A stretch of DNA of 64,000 nt from Oxyruncus cristatus (lineage: Eukaryota; Chordata; Aves; Passeriformes; Cotingidae). Each line of letters opens with the position of its first letter. Within the stretch, counting starts at the first letter, position 1. Below the pieces are notes generated by a model. That model ran no database searches. It saw nothing but the letters and a program-made list of their open reading frames with translations, and was not told the DNA's origin. Below, piece by piece: positions 12,631-25,859 of the stretch. The position numbers and the translations under genes were made by a program. Where the stretch lies: assembly GCA_013399855.1 (NCBI GenBank), contig VXAY01006690.1, forward strand, positions 1,219,667-1,283,666, written 5' to 3'.

Positions 12631-14055
12631 CGGTTCATACACCAGTAATTCACATCTTCCAAATATCTGCTTCTAGCTTACTCAGCAACAAGACATTGAA
12701 GAAATATATATATAACTGGAAGATGCATTTGATAAATAAATAAATCTCTGCATTTCAGATTCAGCTGATGGAAATCAGGAAAAAACTAGAGGTATGAACT
12801 ATAAGATCAGATTTTTTTCCAGTTTAAAAGTATGATTTTTATCCTCACAAACTAGTTTAACAAGGAAAACAGAATCTACATGGCATAACACAAGTCATGT
12901 GTAACATGCTTCCCATTTTGTCTGCAAATGCACAACCCTAAGAAGAGTATTCAAGGATATTTTTCTTCCTGGACACTTTCTAAATCCTCACTGGCATCAT
13001 GGGATGCACTGTGCATAATTCAAATGCTTCATTTTATTAACACTTTAAAGTGCTCAATATACTGAAAGTGATGTGCAATACTTAAGTACTTTGACTTGAT
13101 GCCCATATTGGCAACCCCTACTGCCTACAAGCATCTAGGGGTCCTCATCCTACATTGCAAAAGATTTCTGCTAAATAAAATGAACTTCCTGAGAAGGAAG
13201 CTTCTTCCTTAAGACTTACTCATATAACAGATTTTTGTACTGTGCTGTTTAAATAAAATTTGACTTCAAATGTATTTTTAAGGGCTCTCCTTGTTATTGA
13301 TTGAATCAACAGAAAGAGCTGTAAAAATTCATATAACAATGTTTTACCTTCCATCAGTTTTCATTTTTTTTACAGGATTCAAAAAAATGACGAAACTTTT
13401 TTCCTCTAAAACCCCACCAGCTATTACCATATGAAATTGAGTTGGAATCCCTCAGATTCACAGAAATCTTTTCCTGTGCTGATTTTTGCTCATGCACATA
13501 ACCACAGAAATAACAGAAAACTATAAACCCAGCAATCTTTCCAACCTCTACTTCCATTTTAATAAAGCAAAGAACATTTCCCACAAAATTCTAAGCAATT
13601 ACTCAAAACAGAGGCTAGTGGTGAAAAAAAGCCCAACAAAACAGTAAATTGGCTATTTTTGTTTCTATCAGCTTTTTCACCTATAGCTGTTCTCTTTGTC
13701 CATCATATACACCAACAAATCTACAAATCTTTACTGCTTCTACAGGTCACAAAGTGATCTTTGTGAGCTACCATTTAAGTACATACCACTTCATTAATTT
13801 TCCTGTTCTATACTCTAAATGCATTTCCTTCTTCCAATTCTCTCAACAAACTTATGAAAACCGATACAATTCAAACATAAAGAGAGAGAGAACTGGGCCC
13901 TCACACTCTACTCTCACCAGAAAGTTCTTGTGTATGTTCCCCATTACAATCAGCTACAGCAGCTGTAGGCATATAAAAGCAAACACTATGAAAGTTTCCA
14001 ATGTCTTTTTTTAAACATGTCAGAAAATGAAAACAGAAGCCTGGATTTTTCTACA

Positions 14056-14260
14056 AGAGCTGTGAGGCACTGGCACAGGTTGCCCAGGAAAGTTCTGGGT
14101 GCCCCATCCCTGGAACTGTTCGAGACGAGGTTGGATGGGACTTCAAGCAACCTGGAAATTGTCCCTCTCCATCGCAGGGAGGTTGGAATGAGGTGATCTT
14201 TAAGGCCCATCCAAACTCAAACCATTCTATGATACTAGGATATGAATCTATGATTCTACT
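14056..14260 (+). mobile_element. CR1 LINE 3' end, 5'-truncated
   Basis: Diagnostic CR1 3' sequence starts near GAGGCACTGGCACAGGTTGC, continues through a GGTTGGATGGGACTT segment and a GGTGATCTTTAAGG segment, and ends in an irregular multi-copy tail of ATTCTATGA-like units to 14260. Only the last 200 bp remain, as is usual for 5'-truncated CR1 insertions. Substitutions throughout and the drifted tail indicate an old, inactive copy. It is in sense orientation to the plus strand, antisense to KCNMA1. Confidence 0.93.
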
Positions 14261-14419
14261 AGCCATCTCTCTGGATACTGCCATCTCATACGGGATTATA
14301 ATGTAGAAAAAAGCGCTGTAAATACTGCGGAGCACCACGTAAAACTAAGTTCACAATGACAGCACCTTTGTCCAGGACTATGGAAGCACAGACATAAAGC
14401 TAGCAGTTCCTCTGATGGG

Positions 14420-14645
14420 GTTTGAGTTGATGGCAAGGTGAATATGATCCAACAATGTGTCCCGGCAGTCAAAGGGACAGGCTCTGCAGGCAAGTGGTCA
14501 CAGAGCTTATCAGAGTTCAAGGAACATCTGGACAATCCTCTTAGTCATATGATTTAGACAGTCCTGCAAGGAGAAGGGATTTGGACCCAATAATCCTCAT
14601 GGGTCCCTTCCAACTTGAGATATTCTACGATTCTATGACTCTACA
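14420..14645 (+). mobile_element. CR1 LINE 3' fragment of another subfamily, internally deleted
   Basis: The 5' part (14420-14480) resembles an upstream CR1 segment: TTGATGGCAAGGTGAATATG followed by a CAACAATGTGTCCCGGCAG-like stretch. It then passes abruptly to the CR1 terminal segment, with AAGTGGTCACAGAGC, TCAGAGTTCAAGGAACATCT and TGGGTCCCTTCCAACTTGAG, and ends in ATTCTACGATTCTATG. In intact elements several hundred bp lie between these blocks, so the copy has an internal deletion near 14480-14490. The terminal wording differs from the element at 14056, indicating another subfamily. The sequence at 14340-14420 may also belong to it. Confidence 0.88.
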
Positions 14646-14911
14646 TCTAATCTCCTAACCTTCAATCTAAACCTGCCTTTGTGAAACCTTTCTAATCCTG
14701 CTCTCCTCATACACCCATGACCTCTGACCCTGTTAAGATGTTTATCCTAACACAGTAGGGGTTGAGTTCAGTAGATCTCTAGTCACGAAATAGAATATGC
14801 TGAGACACAAGATTTGTGATCTAACCCTCTCATTCAGGAGATAGGGAGGTATCATCCCTCAACTTTTTACTTCCTAATTGCTTGTTTTAGGGATGGGGGG
14901 GTTTGAGGTTT

Positions 14912-14928
14912 CCCTCCCTTCCCCTCCC
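14912..14928 (-). other. Potential G-quadruplex on transcript strand
   Basis: The plus strand has C-runs of 3, 3, 4 and 3 separated by 1, 2 and 1 bases, so the minus strand fits G3+N1-7 with very short loops. It lies in a longer pyrimidine tract that runs to about 14940. Because KCNMA1 is transcribed from this strand, the motif would also be present in the pre-mRNA. Confidence 0.75.
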
Positions 14929-17389
14929 ACCTCTCCCTTCAAAAATAACAGTTTGTCATTTTGTGTCTGTAAGTTTGGCTCAAAGCCTGCACTTTCTTTC
15001 TGAGCATCTTCTATTATTGTCATCAACTGTGGTGGCACTGAGTAGTGAAAATATGATCAACATCAGCACACATACTCTGGATGAAACTCTGCCAACCTCC
15101 TGGAGTGACAGCAGATGCTTTTGTTAGTTCTCATGTCCTGTAGGAGCCAACAGCAACCCAGGGAAAGAGTCAAAACCTGAAAGCAAGACTGAGAGCAGGA
15201 ATAATACAATGGTCCAATGGGCACTGAGGTCACCATTTCACTAAATAAGGCATCATGGGAGTACACACACCAAATTACCAAAATAGTTACACAGCCTTTC
15301 AGCTTGCTGGAAAGATTTTTTTGCTATAACAAAACAAAACCACATGTGTAATGAAAAAATACCACTAGGCTGGGTCTAAACCCAGTAATGTGTGTGGCAA
15401 GGCTACTGTAATTGGAACACTGGAATAAAAGAAGCTATCAGATACAGTAATCAAGCTCCAAGAGGAGGATGAAAGTTCACTGGTTGGACTATTGAACTGT
15501 AAAAGTAAGCATATGGGAATGGCTGAAACAAATATGCAGACACAGTTTGCTGATTTACATATTTTAGGAACTACAGGGTAAAATGGAATTCCTGAAAATT
15601 ATATTAATTAAAATTTAGATTTTTATCTAATATGGGGTTTTTTGGAGTCTGTTCCACTATCACTACTGGAAAAAAATTGTTTTACTTAGAAAATTTAGAC
15701 ATAAAACTAAAGAATTCCATAGGCAACTAAGGCTTTGTATTAACAGCAAGATATCCTCTGGGCTAGTGAAGTCAGAATTCAAGTTCTGTCATAAAAGAGA
15801 CATCAGGGATTCTCATAGGCTAAGAGTCACATGTTTTCAGTTTATGTGGTGAAGTTCTGTCTTTCTGAAGATACGTTTATTATCAGCTTTGAATATAATT
15901 TTAAAAAATATATTTCAAAATAGCAACAATTACAAGAAAAAATTAAACATAAACCTAAAATATTGTATGTACATCCAGTAGGGCAACTATTTTAAATTTT
16001 ATTTATTTTAAATAAATTCTACTAAATTCTTCTAATTTTCTTAGTGGTTCTAAGGGACAAAGTGAAGAAAGTCTCATTCACTATGACATTTTTTTAGGCC
16101 ACAAAAAACTTCTATGCCAGTAAGTTTCTAAAAAATAATGAAACAGTTTTATGCTAAAAGCAAACTGAAGATGACTCCTTCATTTTTTTTTAAAAACGGG
16201 CATATAAAGCTTTCATTGTCATATGGTGCTCTACCAAATATTCAGTTGTGTTTAACCTTCATTTTTCAAAGGTACTTAGAAAAAACTTTGAAGACAGTCT
16301 CAAATACGGCTAGAAGAATGGAGGAAAATATAATTAATCAATCCCCACAAATTTATTTTAGGAGTAGGGCAAGTTTCCCGTCACAAGGGGGATTCCTAAC
16401 GTGAGTCACTTCACTTTGTAAGAAGAGGGGTATGAAAGGTAGGAATACAAATTTTGTTCCTGGCAACCACATTCGTGCAAAGGCCACACTGACAATTAAC
16501 TCATATCAAGAAAAAGTCCAATTTATTGCAAAGACTACACAGACCTTTTAACAACTAATTCTAGGTTATTAGAACACAGTTTTGAGTTTGATTCCTGACA
16601 TCTCAAGTCACCCAGCATCCCAGCAACGGTGGCATTGCTGCCTTGCTGTGCTCCAGGCCCTGGAGCTCCAAAGACTGTTTTATTTCATTACTCCGAGACC
16701 TAGCAACAGTGATATTTAATGAAATGATCATCAGTCATAAAAAAAAAAAAAAAATTTTAAAAATGTATGATTTTCTGCTGTGCTCTGCACTCCCTGTAAT
16801 CAGCAAGTTCTGCTGGAATCTAAGTGAGGAAAATTTTTCATCAACACAGGCATATCAATTATCAGAATGTCAGCCCTGTTGGATGCCAGATTCAAACTGG
16901 TGTTAGGTAGGCTGTTTATGAGATGGCTGGAGCAGAACAGTAGAAAGGGATAAAAATAAATTGAATACTGAAGAGAGAAGTAAGGTTAGAACTAAATACA
17001 ACCTCCATGCAAATCCTAAGCCACTGTAACAAAATTCTTCCCTGATTCCTTCAGAGGAAATTTGGGGTTGTATGTATTTTTGATTTATTTTTTTTTTTTA
17101 CAGTTAACTCACTCTCTCACGTACACACACACTCTGTTATGATACTAAGATGAAGACAATTACGTAAGAATAATTTTACAAATAACAGCCTTTATGATTT
17201 TTCTATACAAAGTTTTAAATCTAGTTTATCCACAAATACACAGATATTTTAAATTTAAAATTAAAAAAGAAACATATTTCATAAGCTTCTAATTAGTACT
17301 AGTCTATTATTAAAAGATTTATTTGTTTTGACGAAAAGTTTCTGTTCACTGCAACAGGGTTGCAAATAGGATAACTAGTTCTAACATCA

Positions 17390-17452
17390 GGGGTTTTTTA
17401 AGTTCGGGTTTATTGAGGGGGTTTTTTGGGCTTTTGGGGGTTTTTTTGGCAA
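17390..17452 (+). repeat. G/T-rich tract with five G-runs
   Basis: The plus strand carries GGGG, GGG, GGGGG, GGG and GGGGG separated by T-rich loops of roughly 12, 8, 6 and 5 bases. One loop exceeds the usual limit of 7, so this is a non-canonical quadruplex candidate on the template strand. It lies about 60 bp upstream of a CR1 tail. Confidence 0.75.
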
Positions 17453-17511
17453 TACTGAGAAAATTCAAATAGGTTTGTCTACCTTATTTGTTTCTAGCAT
17501 GAATATGTATC

Positions 17512-17557
17512 TGATTTGGGTTAAGGTCTGTTACAACCCAAGCCATTCTATGATGCT
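17512..17557 (+). mobile_element. Short CR1 LINE 3' tail remnant
   Basis: About 45 bp resemble the CR1 terminus: TTAAGGTCTGTTACAACCCA followed by AGCCATTCTATGATGCT. Only the extreme 3' end is recognisable; the body is lost or too diverged. Confidence 0.7.
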
Positions 17558-19593
17558 TTGAAGAAATTATTCCAGAAGAGAAATGATAGTGCGGTCAAAA
17601 TAGGTAACAATTTCAGACTTAACGTTCTCCTGGTAACATCAATGGACACTTGAAAGTGGTGCTGTACATTGTTCCAGCACGTTCACCCGACCACTACTGG
17701 TTGCCATCAGCTAATGCATGATCAGTTTTGGAAGGATTTTATGCTCTGGGTAAGCAGCTGCCAAGAAGCTGACACTTTTGAAGCAGTTACAAGAAACTAA
17801 AATCTGTCTAAGCAAGTAATGCAATTTTATGTGCAAGATGGATGAGAAAAAAACAGGATCCTCAGGATTCTGTAATATTATTAACAGGAATGGGAACAGT
17901 AGCCTTGGGATCCAGAAAACATACATATTAACCAACGCAAACTACTTTCTTCAACCTCTTAGGACAGTTTGCTCTGATCCGAGTTGGCTAATTTTGTATG
18001 TGCTAAATTCATTTAACCTCTCTAAAAATAGAAAACAGAGTACATCTAGAGGAAAAATGAGTTTAAAAACATACTACTGTGTTTCAACTAAACTTTAGTT
18101 TTCTCTGTGTGGGAAGTTGTATCCAGACCAAAGAAAAGTAGCCAAGTTTGCCAATTCATCACAGGTTACGTAACTGTACAAAAGAAATAACATTACATTT
18201 TAGATTTTTTTTTCTATAAAGAAAAAACAACAGGACATAACATGATAAATACTTTGAAGCCTGATTTTATCTTCTCTGTCAATAAAAATGGATGTGTATG
18301 AACTTACCCTTACCTAGGAATAAAAAATACTAAAAATATTTCCTTGACATGCTCAAATTAAAATAGCCCATTGTAAAGCAGAACACACTACTGAAATTAA
18401 CACATACATAGAAATAAAACTGACAATTTCCTCATATACAGTGAGCAAAGGCAAAGCAAAAATATACTACCACATAAGAAAAAATAGATTTTTAAAGAGT
18501 AATGTTTTACTTTTGCTACTCTGTAGCAAACACCTCAAAACTAACAAGAGTTCACTCACAGAATCAGATTTGGATACTGTCAGACAACAGACACAAAAGT
18601 ATCTACATATTACAGTATTTCCCCTCAAACTGAAATCACTGCACTAATCCAGTGAGTAAATATGACCTACATTAACATCACTACTATTAACTAAATACAA
18701 AAATCACTCATGTTCACACAGTTGCTTCTCTCCAAGCACTGATTCTGTAAAACTGTAACTGCCTTTTGCACACAACCATCTACTAACACAATTTGGGACT
18801 TTTACTCTAATCTATCACCAAAGAGCATTCGGAGACCAGAAAGCTAAACTCCCAAGGGACAGGGTGGGGACTTTGAGGTCTGACTAAGTGCCTTCCTTAA
18901 AACTGAAGCAGAATTTTAGGCAGAATTTAAGACATTAATCTGACAGCTTCAATTGTATCATGTGCACACGTGAGATTGATTAGTTACATTGTCCAAAAGT
19001 GAAAAGTTTTCATACTACGATCATTATAATTTGCAAAAATCTTTTAAGCAGCTAGGACTGAAGGTAATAAAAATTCTTAATTTTTGCTTCTATATCTTGC
19101 TATTATTAATATAGTATCAAATCATATCGCAAACTTCAGGATTTACTGAGAACACTGACAGCCTTGAAATATCTTTCAGATTATTTAGACAAAGCAGGCA
19201 AGTGCTATTTAACCCCTTTTTCCAATTTCAAAAATCAGGTACAGACAAACTGAAAGGCACGGAGAAAGCCTGAAGGGAAATACAGATCTGAAATCAGATT
19301 ATATGTTTTAAGCCACAGCACTAATGAAAGGAATGGCCTTCCACTCTCATATGGTGTATTCAGGCAGAATCCTTTGCCTTGCTAAATAAACCACACACAG
19401 ACAAACTTCTGAGAAATCTTTTGCGAGTCCTTGAGGTCAAATTTCAAAATAACTTCAGGTTACTTGGTGTATACATAAAATGCATTTTCCTTATAGTCTG
19501 GGTCCTCTGATAATCTCCTATTCTAAATAGTTTCCATTGGGCTAGAAAACATAGTACTTCTCAGGACTATGAATTTAGCCCATGTCCTCTCTC

Positions 19594-19618
19594 TTTTTTT
19601 TTTTTTTCCCCCCCTTTT
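19594..19618 (+). repeat. T14-C7-T4 pyrimidine run
   Basis: Low-complexity homopolymer pair, likely variable in length between individuals and error-prone in sequencing. Confidence 0.9.
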
Positions 19619-20882
19619 ACTAAATTGAAGGGGTCATCATAAAATATAAACTTGTTCCTAACCAAGTTCTGGCAGTTGCTTTTGTGACACCTTGTTTCAT
19701 TGTAAGAAACCTTGCAGCAACGTTGCCATTTAGAAGACAGATTACCAATTTAATTCATTGATTAATTCCTACTGTCTGCTACCAGCAACTCAGACTTGGA
19801 ATGTAATAAAGTAAGAGCAGATGGACAGCTCCCAGACACAGAAATACTGCACAAACCAGGAAAGTAGCTTCATCCATACATCCTGGTTTCCAAGCCCACA
19901 AAAATATTGTCCTTGCTATGAGGAGATCCATTTTCACACAAACAACATTTTTTAGGAAAAGCATTTCTGAAAGAATTCTCAGTCAAAAAATGGAATTGCT
20001 ACTTCAGCTGACATTTAAGAAAATCCTGCACACAGTATTTGAAATCAATCCAGATTCCTACCCGCCACACCAAGGACTAGACTTTATTCTTTTTCTATCC
20101 AAGGAACTGTTACTATAGTCTGTGAAGGAAATAAATTCAACGTTATGGATGACAGAATAAAAACTTTGCATTCCAAACAGAATTCTATTATTCCATGTAG
20201 AGTTTTAGAAAGCAGAATCTCACAATTAAATACCGAGTCCTGCAACACTGCAGAGACTCATGGTGTCTATGAAAACAACATCTCTTAAATTTAAGGAGAC
20301 TAACTCACTGGCTGAGAACTGCACGAAATTATTTTGACTGTTATTCTTTTTGGTAGCCTCGAAAGTAAAAAGTGAACATTAGACTGAAGATAACCAGGAA
20401 CAGTCTGCTATGTTTCCTGAGGATTACAATCCCAGCTTATGCCTCAGCTTTGCTAATATCCAGCATTCGATAAGCTAAACTATCACTATATTAACCAGTA
20501 CTGTATCAGTTAAGCACGCTAACCACCGGATTGCAAACAGAAAGGTGATATGCCCAGTCCTTAATACAATGCCAAGGAAAACAATATTTAACCATGGAAA
20601 ACATGAAAATCTCTTTGAGCATTTTTGAAGCATTACTCTAGAGTTCAGGTGGTACCAAAAAGCTCTTTAAAAGCTACCTCATTAAAGGCAACAAATAAAA
20701 GCCTACATGGAAATTTTCCAACAGTCCTTTGATATCAATTCATTTAATATTTAGCAGCAACATTTTTAAAATTTATATTTCTAAAACAGAGAAGGTTGTT
20801 CCTGAAAGCTCTGCTACTGAGTACTTTCACATTTCTTAGACCAGCACACCATGAGAAACAACTGTCAACATCAGATTATATG

Positions 20883-20907
20883 TATATATATATAAATGTG
20901 TGTGTGT
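20883..20907 (+). repeat. Compound TA/TG microsatellite
   Basis: A short alternating TATATA run changes to TGTGTGTG. It is alternating purine-pyrimidine, but short. Confidence 0.85.
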
Positions 20908-20978
20908 CTTTAAATTCTCATTGTGCCAGTTAGGACTTACAACTTTTTAAAAATTATATTCAATTTTTCCTAGTCTTT

Positions 20979-21069
20979 TGGGGTTTAGGGATTTTTTTTG
21001 TTTGGGCTTTTTTGTTGTTGTTGTTCATTTGGGGTTTTTTTGGGAGGGTGTTTTGGGGTTTTTTTTGCT
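20979..21069 (+). repeat. G/T-rich tract containing a canonical G-quadruplex motif
   Basis: This is a T-rich tract with interspersed G-runs and a TTG repeat (TTGTTGTTGTTG). At 21031-21058 the runs GGGG, GGG, GGG and GGGG are separated by 7, 1 and 6 bases, which meets the G3+N1-7 rule on the plus strand, the template for KCNMA1. Confidence 0.8.
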
Positions 21070-21181
21070 TCTGTTAAATTAAGAACACAATGTGTCTATA
21101 TCTGATTGAATATCATACACAGACTTGGTTCACTGAACTGAGTACTCATTCAGTATTTCAAAAGTTAATAAATAAAAGGAT

Positions 21182-21210
21182 TTTATTTGGGGTTTTTTGT
21201 GGTTTTGGTT
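21182..21210 (+). repeat. Short G/T-rich tract
   Basis: Contains GGGGTTTTTTGTGGTTTTGG. It is the same style of sequence as the larger tract just upstream, separated from it by about 110 bp of ordinary DNA. Confidence 0.75.
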
Positions 21211-24200
21211 GATTTCCCTTTCATTTGCAGGTAGCACTGCTGTTCCACTTAATGATAACTACTTTGAGGTAGCTATCCTTGGGTCTGTGAGGGGAAAATA
21301 AAGTATGCCTTAATATGTTAAAACACTGAGGAGCCATTTCAATACATTTATTTTTAGACACCCAAAGAGTTGTTTGAATTTCATTCTTTAAAAGGACTCT
21401 AGAGATTTCCCCAACATAGAGAATTCTGTCCCAGGTCAGTTTTATATTCTTTTAGTATTTTCAAAACACACTTCTGAGTTATACTTCATGTCTATATTCA
21501 TAAGCCATAAAGGCAGCAACACATGGCTCAGATCATAAAAATCAAGGAATGTTATTTATTCTGCCTTTTTACTTTCCTTCTTTAATATATACAGGAAAAA
21601 GAAATTTTGCTATTTGGAATCTATTAAAAAAACCAAAACAGAACAGTGATAGTGATTCTATTTAATTTTCTCTCTGATAAGCAATTTGGTAACCTACTAT
21701 GAAACCAACAAAACCACCCCCACCCAAGTGTATCTATTCTTGAAGTTCCTTCTTCTATAACTAGTTGCACCTTGACGTCCTTCACATCAAGGATCATTTT
21801 TGTAGTAAATATGCATATATAAAATTTTTGTTAACATTTTAAATTGTCCCAACAGTTGTGGCAAATTACTACATCACACAATGTAGCTATAGTTGATAAA
21901 CTATCACTTAAGTGCTTAAAAATTTACCAGAACAATTCTAGTCTCCATTAACAAGGTATGTTGAGAACTAATATCAAAAGGAACATAAGCTAAAGGTCAC
22001 ATGAAGCATCACCTGAAAAATAGGAACTTCAAGTGAAAGTATACTATAGTGATGTGATAAATACATTGATAAATACTTACCTATCAGGAGTAAAATATTT
22101 AATTCTTATTTAGTTTTACATAAAGAAAATATGAAAGCCCTTCATATAGAACGAGTAAAAATCCAAAAACAAGAGCAATTGGACTTAGTTGATCAAGCAA
22201 TGCCATGTTTTCCATCAAGTTTTAATTTACTTAGATAGCAGATGTTCTGTGATAACTGAATACAGACACGTGTAGAAAAGGGCAGGAAAGAAGCGATATC
22301 CTGCTCAGTCTGATTGCACTCTTGGGGATTTAGTTTGTGTAATAAAGAAAATTTTGATCTGAAACTCTTAAGCAGTTTAATATCACTAATAAACTTTCTT
22401 CATCTCCATAACCTGAACAAGGAAAAAGCAAAAATTTCTCCTCTCACACATGGAAATGGAAATGTCTATATATCTATAAACCTATAAGATACAATGTTTT
22501 GAGAAGTACCTTAAACTTTGTTTTCAGAATTGTCAATACCACTTATCTCTGCCCTAAAATTCATATTGGCTAATTTTTTGGATTTGTATCAATCTTCACA
22601 TCTAGTAGATTAGTTATGAAAATTAAATGGTTTTGGTCAATCCCCTAGATTTATTTGAAAAAACTGAAGTATGATGATGTAGATGCTATATATTTGTTTA
22701 GTTTCAATATGAAACTGAACAAACTTATAGAATAGAAATCAACCATGAACTGTTTCCTGCACACCAACTATATAGGTCTCACAAAAATCACTCAAGTTGC
22801 AAACAGCTGAAGATTTGGAGAAGAAAAGGAGGGCCAGCTGTATATGCCAGCCTGCTTAAATATTCTTCTACAGGCTTCCATTCTTTGCTACTGTTTGCAA
22901 AAGAATATTTGGCTATATGGATCTTTAATACAAAGCTGTTTATTATGTTCTTAATAAAAGGGAATTATTTACTTAGATTTCTGACAATAATGTCTTGCTT
23001 TGGTTTAACTATTCAAAAGGAAGAAATCAGGGCAAACAAACCCTCATAAGGAAGGTAGATGCTTGGAATCAGTTCAGCTAAAAGTACTACAGTCACTTAC
23101 CATAAATACAAGATCTGTGTCAAAAATTGCAAGTTACACTCCCGGCTGTATCAGGGAATGTCTTCCCTGTTTAGTTAGCTTACAGGCAGAAGTAAAAAAC
23201 AGCTGAAGACAAAAAAAAGACAAAACCTGAAAAGAAATCTGGTGACTCAAGGCCGATGAGCAAAATCTAGCCTGTACAACATTTGTGTTTTGAATGTCTC
23301 AACATTTGTTTCCTTGTTACATCTTGGGAAAAAAAAAAGATACAGAATGGACATATCTATGCCTTATAACTTTCAGAAGTCACAGGAGAAGTGCATTGAA
23401 TCTGGTGCTCCTTTTTCTCATTTGCCATTCTTCACAATCTCCTTTTTAAAACTGTCTTCACATAAACATTAGGGAAAACATTCTTTGTTTTTAAAAGGCT
23501 GAAATAAGAAGCGTAATTCTGTAATTGAGGGACAGCTGGCTGTTACCATGATACACCAAATGAAGATCCTTTCCATTGGAATTTGTTGCTACTACTGATT
23601 ATAGGTTAAATTCCCAGAATTAAAACCCCATTCACAAGGATTTGAGAGCCAGAGCTTAAGACCTGTCTTCCATATGCGCCTGTTCTCACAGAACAGTGGA
23701 TGCTACTTCGTAACTGCCCACAGGAGCAAACAAACAGCATAAAAACACGGCTACAGGGAATATCTTCGAACTGTAAACGGTTATTAACTGAGATCCAGCC
23801 CATGCTGTGCATCTTATTACAGTCTAGCAGAATGACTGTGCCTGGAAAAATGCCAAAAGCCTTGAGTTCCTTACTTAATATATAACATTTGAGCAATACA
23901 AAGATTTCTTAGGTAATTTTTTGCCACAGACCATAGTTCGTTTTTCTAAGTACTACTGTATAACAATGTACTTTCAATCAAAAAAAAAAAAAGACATTAC
24001 TCATTATGGCCATTATGGCAATTTTCTGTTGATTTAATTTTATCAGGAGGCATAGAAATGAGAATGGAGTCAAACTGAGTTTTTAAGATATGCAGATCCT
24101 TTATAAAATCCAACAGTGCATAAGAAGAGCATTTTGTAGTTCACAGTGAAAATGATCATAAGCTATACTTTTCCTACATCTTCAAGGCAACAAAATCCAG

Positions 24201-24429
24201 TCCTGACCTCAATGCAGTGCTCATGAGCTTTGGTCTTAAAACCCTCAATGTCTGAATGGTTTTCTCTAACATATACACAAATGCAGACCCACACTGGAGT
24301 ACAAAGTTGCAGCTGATTTTAACGGGAGTTAATCTGTTTTAGTCTGCAGTACAAAGCCACAAGTTTACCATTCACTACAAATGCTACAACATACACCATA
24401 TTGCCCACTACAGTTACAAGGCTGAGTTG

Positions 24430-24660
24430 CTGCTGCAGGCTAGAATAATACTTCTTTTTCAGCAAATGAGTTTTGTTTACTGCCGTTGCTGCTCAATGAG
24501 TGAAAAAGCATCAAGTTTGGAGCTGAAAACGCAATAGAATCAGTAGATAAACTGTGGATTCGTGCAGCTAATTGTTTTGCTTTTGGCTATGGCATATGTA
24601 TTACTTGCCTGCTAATTTCACGCTCTGATACTGCTTCTTTATAGCGGCAGATGAAACTGA
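24430..24660. promoter_or_regulatory. Candidate conserved intronic element (speculative)
   Basis: A stretch of balanced composition without simple repeats or mobile elements, with homeodomain-like TAATT next to a SOX-like ATTGTT (24571-24576) and several rare CpG-containing words. It has the texture of a conserved noncoding element, but this is only an impression from a single sequence. Confidence 0.25.
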
Positions 24661-25843
24661 AGCTCTAGTACTCTGTTCAAAATAGGCTGATAAATATGTA
24701 TTCCAGCCCTTTGCAATGTTTGACACACTCCTCACCCATTTTTATGCTTCCCTTTTTTGAAGTCTAAAACAGTTCCCTATTTTAGCTCTTATTCTTGCCA
24801 TTGCCAAAACAAATTTATATATGCTCTTGGCTTATTCACTATGTCAAAAGGAATTTTAATTTTCCCGTTTACAGAAATCCTTTTATAATTCGTTGTGTCT
24901 GTAGAATATTTAGGTTGGATGTCACACTGCTGTGCATTTCTAAAAAACTGCAAGAGAATAGCAGCAGCACATTTCTGAAGATAGAGAAATAACCACTGAA
25001 GAAATCATACTGTTCGTTCCATGTGCACAACTGAACTTAGAAATTCAGGTTGAGATTTGGATTCCTTCTAGGAACAGCAAGTATTTCTACTGTAGTTAAT
25101 TTAGACCTACTTGGCTCTAAGGACTGTCTGAGATTAAGATCTCTGTAGCACTGTAGCATAGTCTAAGAGGGTGGATGAAAAATCTAAAACTTTGGCTGGC
25201 CCTTGAATTGTGTGAACAGAGCGAAGTGAAAGCAAAGTTTCTAATGTTACCTTTAAGGGGAGTCAAAGGAGACAAATTCATGATAATTACATAGGAGTGG
25301 AACAGACAAAAAAAAATTAATGGTTGTGAAATCAAGAACAAAACAAATAAAACAGAGTAAGTAAAAAAAAGTAGAAGGAGACAAATCCTGCTGGTCTAAT
25401 TCAAGTACATCTTTATTTCCACTGAAACATTATAAGATTTTATGTTCTTACATCATTGATACACCAGGACCTATCTATAATATTGTAGTTGTGAAAGAAC
25501 CCTTAACTGTTGCATTCCAATACTTTTAAAGGGAAATATCTCCCCTTCTTTTTTATCTTGTTTTTTTCAGATTTTTTTTATTTTGTATAATTAAAGAGCA
25601 AATCTAGAAGTTAGACAGTAACCAGGAGATGCAAATGAAAAACAAAAAGTAGGAGAAGTGAGGCATTCCATACATGTCAAGAAAGAAAGGAATTGGAATG
25701 ATGTATGTCATTGGCATACTCACATATGAAATCTTACAAATGAAAAAAAGAAACCCTTGTGTACGCAAACGTTCAAACTTATTTGTGAATTTAGCAAATA
25801 TAGATATACATACACACACATCCATTCCTAGACATAAAAATAA

Positions 25844-25859
25844 ACACACACACACACAC
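25844..25859 (+). repeat. (AC)8 microsatellite
   Basis: Eight uninterrupted AC units, with another short ACACACA run at 25811-25820. Confidence 0.92.

Larger units (their letters stand above)
1674..14055. other. KCNMA1: Intron 1 segment without recognised genes
   Basis: This is about 12 kb of mostly unique AT-rich sequence. It contains a somewhat less AT-rich stretch at about 2150-3450 of unknown origin, the GC-rich block at 3541-3870, an A/C tract at 7302-7388, a 16-bp palindrome at 8248-8263, an imperfect 21-bp duplication at 10026-10067, an A21 homopolymer at 12610-12630 and a short TA run near 12702-12714. I see no clear mobile element here. Confidence 0.7.
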
